Below are positions 1 through 5,177 of a stretch of DNA of 5,177 nucleotides, one piece after another. This DNA is from Anaerolineae bacterium (GTDB lineage: Bacteria > Chloroflexota > Anaerolineae > Aggregatilineales > Phototrophicaceae): the NCBI GenBank assembly GCA_020848855.1, contig JADLHH010000448.1:1-5177 (forward strand), written 5' to 3'. Below the pieces are notes generated by a model. It saw nothing but the letters and a program-made list of their open reading frames with translations, ran no database searches and had not been told where the DNA came from. The translations under genes were made by a program, and so were the position numbers. Position 1 is the stretch's first letter, and each line of letters opens with the position of its first letter.

Positions 1-2857
1 ATCGCTCGCGTTCCTTGCGGCGCTGGAGCAGCCGCCCGGCAATATTGCCGTCTTTGGTGGGCTGGGAGTTGGCTTCCGGGGCGGGCGGGGCAGGGCGCGG
101 CGGGTCGCCTGATGCGGGAGTCGGCTCCGGCGCGGGTGGCGTCGCGGCGGCGTCGCGGCGGCTGCGCAGCGCGGCGACCGTGCCGGCGCGCGGTTGTTCG
201 CCGGTCGTCTGGGCGCGGGCGCGCGCCTTCGCCCCCATCAGCGACGACAGTCGCCCGGATGTCTCGCCCGATTCGTCCGCACTCCGGCGGGTGAGGGCAG
301 CCCGCACCCGCGCCAGATCGGATCGCGTGATCAGCAGGCGGCGCACCGCCACGTCGAACGGGAGCAGCACCAGCGCCAGCAGCAGCAGTACCGGCGCGAG
401 CGGTGTCAGCGATGCCTGCGCCGCCAGGTTGTGCGTGAACGCCGCGCCGGGATCGTCGGCGAACGACCCGCCGCCGGTCAGCCCGGCGAGCGTGGGCAGC
501 ACGCTTTCGCCCTGCGGGCGGTACTCTGGCGAATAGCTCATCACCCAGCCGATGATCTCGTCGAGCGCGCCGCCATTTTCGAACAGCCGCACCAGGTACG
601 CGCCCTCGCTGGTCGGGTCGAACCACGCCACGTACTCGCCCGGCGCGGTCTGCTGAAGTTGAATGGTGCGCGACGTTTGATCGGGATAGATCAGCGAGCC
701 GCTCAGACTCAAGCCGTTGAGGAAGCCGCCGTCGGCGGTGCGGGCGTCGACCGTCAGTTTCGCCTGCTCGCCTTCCATCGTGACCTGCGCCTCGATGTTG
801 TTGTTCGTGCCTTCGGTGATCGTCCAGCGCACCGCCTGATTCCAGAAGCGGGCGAAGTCGTCCCAGCCGACCCAGTTGCTCGCCCAGCGGGCGGTGGCGT
901 CGCTGGTGAAGGCGACCGAACGCCCCAAGCCGTACTGCCACGCCGCCAGTACCGGGTCGTTGAAATCGTCGCCGGTGCGCAGGATGACCTGCGCCGTCTG
1001 TTTGGGCGTCGTCGCCACGTAGCCGAGCAGCGACGGCGCGCTGGTGATCCCGCTCATGATCGGGCTGATCGCCGTCAGGGCGGGCACGAACTCGTTTTCG
1101 ATGATGTACGAGCGTGTCGCCAGCACCGTCTCCTGCGTGAAGATCGTCGGGATCGAGTCGATGGACGCCGTCAGGTGGAAATTGCCGCCGCCGGCTTCCG
1201 CCATATCGCTCAGGAATGACGACGCGCTGGTGCCGATGGCGATCACCGAGGTCGTCACGCCAAAATTCTCGTTGAGGTCGCGCGTCAGTTCGACCAGACC
1301 CTGCGCGCTCGCCCCGCCGTCGGTGAGCAGGATGATGTGCTTGCGCTGTGACGGTTCCTGCTGCATCGCCGTGCCCGCCAGTTCCATACCGGCGAGGATG
1401 TCGGTGCCCCCGCCCGCGCGCAGCGTGGCGACGAGGTTTTGCAGCCCGAAGCGGTCGAGCACCGGCTGCGGCTGCGCAATCCAGTAACCGGCGGTGTCGA
1501 ACGAGATGATGGCGGCGCGGTCAGTCGACTGCAGGAAGTCGAGCGAGCGGATGATCGCCTCTTTCGCCAGTTCGATATTCTCGACGCCGCTGGGTCCGAT
1601 CATCGCCATGCTGCCGGAGCGGTCGATCACGTAGGCGATGGTCAACTGGGGCAGGCGCTGCTGGTCGCGGATTTGCATGTCGAGCGGCAGCGTTTCTTCG
1701 AGCGGCGTCTGGTAGTAGCCGCCGGGACCGTAGGCATCGGGTCCACCGACGACCACCAGCCCGCCGCCCAGGTCGCGCACGTAGGACTGCAGCGCTTCCA
1801 TGCGCCCCGTCAGGCGCGGGGCGGGCACGTTGTCGAGGATGATGCTGTTGTACGCTGCCAGCGTCGCCACGCCGGTCGGCAGGCTGTCGGGTCGTACCAC
1901 GTCGACGCTCAAGCCCTGTTCTTCACGCGCGCTGACGAGGTACTGCGCGTCGGCGTCGCTGGTCGAGACCAGCAGCACGCGCGGCGGACCGATCACCTGG
2001 CTGAAGGTCGAAAGCTGGTTGTTCTGGTAAAAGGCGTCGTTGGTGACCGGGTCGACCTGAACGCGAATGTCGCGGAAGCCGGTGCTACCGGCTTGCAGCG
2101 TCAGCACGTAGCGGTTGCTCCCCTGGCGGAGATCGACCGGCTCACGGTGGATGATCTCGCCGGACGCGAACACGGTAATGGTCGCGGGGGTCGCTGCTTC
2201 GGCGGTGACGGTCAGCCGCAGGTCGAACGACTGCCCCGCGCCGACCGATGCCGGGGCGCGCAGGTCGCTGAGCACGACTTCCGGCGCTTGCGGGCGCGCG
2301 AATTCGACGTAGCTGATCTCGACGCCGGTTGCCGCCGCGCGCCGCGCCACCATGTCGGCGTCGCCCACTGTCGGCAGCCCGTCGCTCAGGATAACAATCC
2401 GCTTGGCGGCTCCGGCGGGGAACAGCGCCATCCCCAGGCTGAGCGCTTCTTCGAGGTCGGTGTTACCGGTGATCGGCGTCGAGCGCAGCGGCGCGAGTTC
2501 GCGGACGCTGCTCATCGGGCGCTCGACCAGCGCGTTGCCGCCAAAGACCACCACCGCCGCCTGATCGTCGGGGCGCATGGTCGCCAGCGCGTCGCGGATG
2601 TAAGCCGCCTCGTCTTCGCGCGCCTGCTGTCCCAGGCTGTCGGAGACATCGACCAGAAACACGACCGCCAGCCGGTCGGCAGCGCCGACGATCTGCGTGC
2701 CCGCCAGCGCGAAGATCACCAGCGCCAGCAGCAGCACCCGCAGGATCAGGCTGGCGATATCGCGTCCGCGCCGGAAACGCACGCGCGGCAGCCCGATGTA
2801 GATCACGACGGGCAGCGTGAGCAGCAGCAGCAGCGCCAGCGGAGTAGTGAAGGTCAT
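1..2857 (-). CDS. Double-VWA, glutamine-amidotransferase-like membrane protein, 3' end outside window
   Basis: A single frame runs from ATG 2857 to the left edge: 952 residues without a stop. The C-terminus is probably close, because the last residues are a charged tail (GRLLQRRKERER). Helices at 5-24 and 36-54 flank a basic loop. VWA 1 (about 62-190) has DVSDS (D70, S72, S74), T133 and D159 of SDG. A beta-sandwich linker spans about 191-285. An amidotransferase-like first half (about 291-395) carries the glycine-rich signature GGGLVVVGGPDAYGPGGYY. VWA 2 (about 405-580) has DRSGS (D412, S414, S416), T485 and D513. The apparent second half of the amidotransferase-like fold (about 610-680) includes YGLGRSVAFTSD and FWNQAVRW. 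A beta domain (about 685-765), a helix at about 817-836 and a Pro/Ala-rich tail complete it. There is no cysteine, so amidotransferase catalysis is unlikely. Both MIDAS sites look intact, so metal-dependent protein binding outside the membrane is the likeliest role. The partner is unknown; the upstream BatA-like protein is the obvious candidate. Confidence 0.9.
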   Translation of the reverse strand, partial: MTFTTPLALLLLLTLPVVIYIGLPRVRFRRGRDIASLILRVLLLALVIFALAGTQIVGAADRLAVVFLVDVSDSLGQQAREDEAAYIRDALATMRPDDQAAVVVFGGNALVERPMSSVRELAPLRSTPITGNTDLEEALSLGMALFPAGAAKRIVILSDGLPTVGDADMVARRAAATGVEISYVEFARPQAPEVVLSDLRAPASVGAGQSFDLRLTVTAEAATPATITVFASGEIIHREPVDLRQGSNRYVLTLQAGSTGFRDIRVQVDPVTNDAFYQNNQLSTFSQVIGPPRVLLVSTSDADAQYLVSAREEQGLSVDVVRPDSLPTGVATLAAYNSIILDNVPAPRLTGRMEALQSYVRDLGGGLVVVGGPDAYGPGGYYQTPLEETLPLDMQIRDQQRLPQLTIAYVIDRSGSMAMIGPSGVENIELAKEAIIRSLDFLQSTDRAAIISFDTAGYWIAQPQPVLDRFGLQNLVATLRAGGGTDILAGMELAGTAMQQEPSQRKHIILLTDGGASAQGLVELTRDLNENFGVTTSVIAIGTSASSFLSDMAEAGGGNFHLTASIDSIPTIFTQETVLATRSYIIENEFVPALTAISPIMSGITSAPSLLGYVATTPKQTAQVILRTGDDFNDPVLAAWQYGLGRSVAFTSDATARWASNWVGWDDFARFWNQAVRWTITEGTNNNIEAQVTMEGEQAKLTVDARTADGGFLNGLSLSGSLIYPDQTSRTIQLQQTAPGEYVAWFDPTSEGAYLVRLFENGGALDEIIGWVMSYSPEYRPQGESVLPTLAGLTGGGSFADDPGAAFTHNLAAQASLTPLAPVLLLLALVLLPFDVAVRRLLITRSDLARVRAALTRRSADESGETSGRLSSLMGAKARARAQTTGEQPRAGTVAALRSRRDAAATPPAPEPTPASGDPPRPAPPAPEANSQPTKDGNIAGRLLQRRKERER

Positions 2858-2869
2858 GTGCGAACTCTA
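2858..2869 (-). promoter_or_regulatory. Weak ribosome binding site of the double-VWA gene
   Basis: AGAG (2868-2865) lies 7 bases before the ATG at 2857 and is only a weak Shine-Dalgarno match. An in-frame TAG at 2869-2867 rules out any longer start, so ATG 2857 is the most upstream choice. The protein begins directly with a membrane helix from that codon, which supports it. Confidence 0.35.
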
Positions 2870-2902
2870 AACTCTTACTTCAATGGCGATTGTACCGCAG
2901 AT

Positions 2903-2917
2903 CAAAACCTCGTTTTG
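2903..2917 (-). other. Small hairpin between the two VWA genes
   Basis: In the 69-bp gap (2858-2926), CAAAAC and GTTTTG form a perfect 6-bp inverted repeat around the 3-base loop GAG (minus strand). No T-run follows, so it does not look like an intrinsic terminator. An imperfect outer repeat (CGATGGCG near 2925-2918 with CGCCATTG near 2888-2881, one G-T pair) could enclose it. It may tune the downstream message or be a processing site. The stem is mostly A-T and could be chance. Confidence 0.35.
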
Positions 2918-2926
2918 CGCCATCGC

Positions 2927-4828
2927 TTACGTCCTCACGCCGCGCAGGGGACTGAATACGGTCGGGGCGCGCAGCCGCCGGTGATAGGCGTACCACTCGA
3001 TCAGCAGCACGATCAAGCCCAGCAGCGCCAGATACGTCCAGTATTCGCGCTGCCCGATCTCTTCCTCGACCGCCTGCGAGATGACCGTGCCGCCCAGCGT
3101 CAGCGACGGCTGCGGCGCGATGCTGCTCTCGTTGGGGTCGAGCAGATTGACGGCAAAAGTCGCGGTCTGCGCCGTCACGCCCCCGCTCAGCGATTCGACG
3201 GTGTACAAGCCGGGCTGGGATGTGTCGGCGAAGGCGAGCGTCGCGCCCCGGTACGTCAGCGTTCGGGTGTCGCCGTCCGGCAGCGTGATGCGCACCGAGT
3301 CGCTGTCTGCCGGTGGCGTGATCGCCAGCGTATCGCCGACGCGCAAGCCGTTGGGCGCGTCGATCAGGTTCGCCGGCGCGAACCAGTTCATCAGCGACGA
3401 CATCAGAATCGGCCACTGGATTTGCAGCGGCAGGTCGCTGTCGCGCAGGTCGAACGTGAGGATGGCGACCTGGCGCGCGTTGACATCGCCCGCCAGCAGC
3501 AGCGGACCGCCGTCCACGCTGATCAGCGCATCTGCCCACGACGCCGCCACCTGCCGGAACTTGAGCAGGTTGACGCTGCTGAAATCGACGTAGGTCATGC
3601 GCGGGTCGCTGCGCTGGACGCGCGGGTTGGTCGCCTGCGTGCTTTCCGCGCCGACGGCGAACAGCGCGCTCGACTCCGGCGGGTTGATGAACAACAGGTC
3701 GTCTTCGGGCAGGGTCGGCGGCAGCCAGCCGTCGAAGATGTACAGGTCGTACGGCTCGGCAGGCAAGCCGCTGGCAAGATTGCCCTCGACCAGCTCGATT
3801 GACGGCAGGCTGCGCAAAACCTGTTCGACGAACAGGTTGCCTGCCGACATCAGGAGCACGCGTCGCACGCCCACATCCGACGAGATCGCCCAGGCGCTGT
3901 CGTCTTCGGCAAGGTAATCGACGTAGGTCGAATTGACAGGCAGGGTCAGCCCCGCTTCGATACGCTCGGCATTGGCGGGCAGGTTGGACGAGGCGAGCGG
4001 GATGCTGCCATGCGCCGGGATGGTGTATTCGCTGGCGGTCAGCAGTTCGCCGTCGACGTGCAGCCCGAACACCACGCGGGCATCGTCGCTGCCGTAGTTG
4101 GTGATCTGCGCGAACAACTGCGGCGGCTCACCGGGCAGGGCGCGCGTCGCCAGCGCCGAAATCGCCAGATTAGCGTCGGAGCGCCCGACCGGGATGTAGC
4201 GCAGCGTGCCGAGGATGGCGGGCAGCCGCGCCGAATCGCCCAGTCCGCCGTCGCCAATGATCACAGCGCTGAAATCCGCCGCGCCGACCGCCCCGGCAGC
4301 CGCCAGCGTGAGGGCGGCGTTCCAGTCGGCGCTGACCGTGCTCGGCTGGGCGGCGTTGATGGCGTCGGCGAGCATCGAGCGGTCGCTGGTGTACGGCGCC
4401 AGCACTTCCGGCGATCCAGCAACGCGGATCACGGTCATGCTGTCGCTGGGGGTCATCGTGTCCACGATGCTCAGCGCCTGCCGTTTGGCTTCGTCGAAGC
4501 GCGTGCCGTCGCCCACGTCGGTGGCGTTCATGCTGGCGGAAGCGTCGAGCAGCACGGCGATCTGCCCGGCGGAGACAGCCGGGACGATCACGAACGGGCG
4601 CGCCAGCGCCAGCACCAGCAGCGCCAGAATGATCAACTGGAGCAGCAGCAGCAGGTTGCGGCGCAAGCGCTGCCAGGGGGTGTTCGCCTCTTTGTCGTGC
4701 AGAAGCTGCTGCCACAGGTAGGTGCTGGAAACGGTGACTTCGCGGCGGCGCAGGCGCAGCATGTACAGCAGGATGATCGGGATCGCCAGCAGCGCGCCGA
4801 AGAAGGCGAGGGGCGTCAGGAAGGACAT
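2927..4828 (-). CDS. BatA-like membrane protein: VWA domain plus amidotransferase-like fold
   Basis: Complete 633-residue protein, probably anchored in the cytoplasmic membrane with a large external part. Residues 1-80 match the BatA / aerotolerance-regulator N-terminal type: helix 4-24, a basic loop (RLRRR, later RLRR), then helix 59-80. A VWA domain follows at about 88-215, with the MIDAS motif DASAS (D95, S97, S99) and a GDGG loop at D193. The usual MIDAS threonine position appears to be Ala167. Residues about 220-310 look like an Ig/CARDB-type beta sandwich. Residues about 322-483 resemble the glutamine-amidotransferase-like fold seen in such proteins (RRVLLMSAG, YDLYIFDG, WPILMSSLMNWF). 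A second beta-rich segment spans about 490-562. A last helix at 597-612 is followed by a basic tail. There is no cysteine. Classical BatA is only about 330 residues, so no gene symbol is given. The substrate or partner is unknown; adhesion, sensing or assembly are possible. It lies 69 bp upstream of a related gene, probably in one operon. Confidence 0.9.
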   Translation of the reverse strand: MSFLTPLAFFGALLAIPIILLYMLRLRRREVTVSSTYLWQQLLHDKEANTPWQRLRRNLLLLLQLIILALLVLALARPFVIVPAVSAGQIAVLLDASASMNATDVGDGTRFDEAKRQALSIVDTMTPSDSMTVIRVAGSPEVLAPYTSDRSMLADAINAAQPSTVSADWNAALTLAAAGAVGAADFSAVIIGDGGLGDSARLPAILGTLRYIPVGRSDANLAISALATRALPGEPPQLFAQITNYGSDDARVVFGLHVDGELLTASEYTIPAHGSIPLASSNLPANAERIEAGLTLPVNSTYVDYLAEDDSAWAISSDVGVRRVLLMSAGNLFVEQVLRSLPSIELVEGNLASGLPAEPYDLYIFDGWLPPTLPEDDLLFINPPESSALFAVGAESTQATNPRVQRSDPRMTYVDFSSVNLLKFRQVAASWADALISVDGGPLLLAGDVNARQVAILTFDLRDSDLPLQIQWPILMSSLMNWFAPANLIDAPNGLRVGDTLAITPPADSDSVRITLPDGDTRTLTYRGATLAFADTSQPGLYTVESLSGGVTAQTATFAVNLLDPNESSIAPQPSLTLGGTVISQAVEEEIGQREYWTYLALLGLIVLLIEWYAYHRRLRAPTVFSPLRGVRT

Positions 4829-4841
4829 TCTTCAACCTGCT
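4829..4841 (-). promoter_or_regulatory. Ribosome binding site and short gap before the BatA-like gene
   Basis: The 13 bases between the TGA of the AT-rich gene and the ATG at 4828 contain CAGG (4839-4836) with a 7-base spacer, a modest Shine-Dalgarno match. An in-frame TGA at 4834-4832 lies just upstream of the ATG, so 4828 is the most upstream possible start. The gap is too small to hold a promoter, so the operon's promoter must lie inside or beyond the AT-rich gene. Confidence 0.45.
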
Positions 4842-5177
4842 TCATTTCTCAGAATCCGTAATAGCTCGCCACCAAGTTGCTCTTTCAGGAGAAATCAGAC
4901 TAACAGTTTCTACTTTTAGTTCTTTCTGCAACGTATTGAGCATCGTTTCAGTTTTGTCGTAAAAATGCGCTGCGTTTTGTACATTGCATTTTTCAAATAT
5001 TTTCCATTCCGGCAGGATAGGTCTGCCTCGCTTATTGAACGCTATTTTGTCATAGTCATAGCTTTCAGGCTTAGCGTGTACAACCGAATTGCGAAAATCG
5101 AAAATCTCAGTGAATACACTAAAAAGCTCATCATCGAGATCGATTTCGAAATTCTCCAATTTGCACAGCTTTAAAAG
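4842..5177 (-). CDS. Hypothetical protein, HEPN-like motif, 5' end outside window
   Basis: The frame is open from the right edge to a TGA at 4844-4842, giving 111 residues. There is no clear start inside: the only nearby candidate is a TTG at 5159, and the frame stays open upstream of it, so I read this as the C-terminal part of a longer protein. An acidic, helical-looking stretch leads into FDFRNSVVHAKP. Its R-N-x-x-x-H (Arg codon at 5093-5091, His at 5078-5076) fits the Rx4-6H signature of HEPN domains. Members of that superfamily include ribonuclease toxins and antiphage proteins, but also non-catalytic proteins, so function stays open. The rest is mixed charged helix ending WWRAITDSEK, with no membrane segment. 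Base composition is about 39% GC against roughly 65% next door, which suggests horizontal transfer. The stop lies 13 bp before the next gene with no terminator between, so read-through is likely. I do not recognise the family. Confidence 0.7.
   Translation of the reverse strand, partial: LLKLCKLENFEIDLDDELFSVFTEIFDFRNSVVHAKPESYDYDKIAFNKRGRPILPEWKIFEKCNVQNAAHFYDKTETMLNTLQKELKVETVSLISPERATWWRAITDSEK

Noticed and set aside
194..1219. 341-codon open frame on the plus strand
   Set aside because: It has the same antisense register as the double-VWA gene and a low-complexity R/Q/G-rich product. The minus-strand frame here encodes clear VWA and membrane features.
2821..2836. CAG/CTG repeat tracts (also near 377-391 and 4640-4655)
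   Set aside because: They are runs of CTG leucine codons in membrane helices, explained by codon bias rather than by a microsatellite function.
2880..3539. 219-codon minus-strand open frame in another register
   Set aside because: It overlaps the 3' third of the BatA-like gene in a shifted frame and is R/A/G-rich without domains. The BatA-like frame is intact throughout, so this is not a frameshift product.
1439..3802. 787-codon open frame on the plus strand
   Set aside because: It lies codon-on-codon opposite the two minus-strand genes and crosses their gap. Its product is R/Q/H/A-rich with no domain. Such frames stay open because the real genes almost never use TTA, CTA or TCA codons.
4170..4835. 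221-codon minus-strand open frame over the start of the BatA-like gene
   Set aside because: It is a shifted-frame shadow with an Arg/Pro/Ala-rich composition, while the other frame gives a typical BatA N-terminus and VWA domain.
4010..4861. 283-codon open frame on the plus strand
   Set aside because: It is the antisense shadow of the BatA-like gene and runs into the AT-rich gene. It has no recognisable protein features.
4965..5174. 69-codon plus-strand open frame in the AT-rich part
   Set aside because: It is opposite the HEPN-like frame, which has the more protein-like composition, runs off the window edge and ends just before the operon. It is not fully excluded.

Overview
The window looks like a chromosomal piece of a GC-rich bacterium. 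The best guess is a Chloroflexota (Anaerolineae-like) genome, because large membrane-anchored VWA / glutamine-amidotransferase-like proteins encoded in tandem are typical there. This is a moderate-confidence inference from protein style, with no marker gene to confirm it. All convincing genes are on the minus strand, so transcription runs from high to low coordinates.

Layout, in transcription order. (1) 5177-4842: the 3' part of an AT-rich gene (about 39% GC by hand count). It encodes a hypothetical protein with an R-N-x-x-x-H motif like that of HEPN-domain proteins. (2) 4828-2927: a complete 633-residue membrane protein with a BatA-type N-terminus, one VWA domain, an amidotransferase-like fold and a C-terminal membrane anchor. 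(3) 2926-2858: a 69-bp intercistronic gap with a small perfect hairpin. (4) 2857-1: a 952+ residue protein cut by the window edge. It has two N-terminal membrane helices, two complete VWA domains, an amidotransferase-like fold that seems to be split by the second VWA domain, a third membrane helix and a Pro/Ala-rich basic tail.

The two large genes almost certainly form an operon. By the positive-inside rule both proteins should place their VWA and amidotransferase-like parts outside the cytoplasmic membrane, with short basic loops and tails inside. VWA domains bind partners through a metal site (MIDAS), so the pair may form a surface complex. MoxR ATPase and DUF58 genes often accompany such genes, but none is in this window. 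Neither protein contains any cysteine, so the amidotransferase-like folds cannot use the usual Cys nucleophile.

The sharp drop in GC at about 4842, only 13 bp upstream of the operon, suggests that the HEPN-like gene is a foreign arrival. No RNA genes, CRISPR arrays, insertion sequences or convincing promoters were seen. The long plus-strand open frames are antisense shadows.
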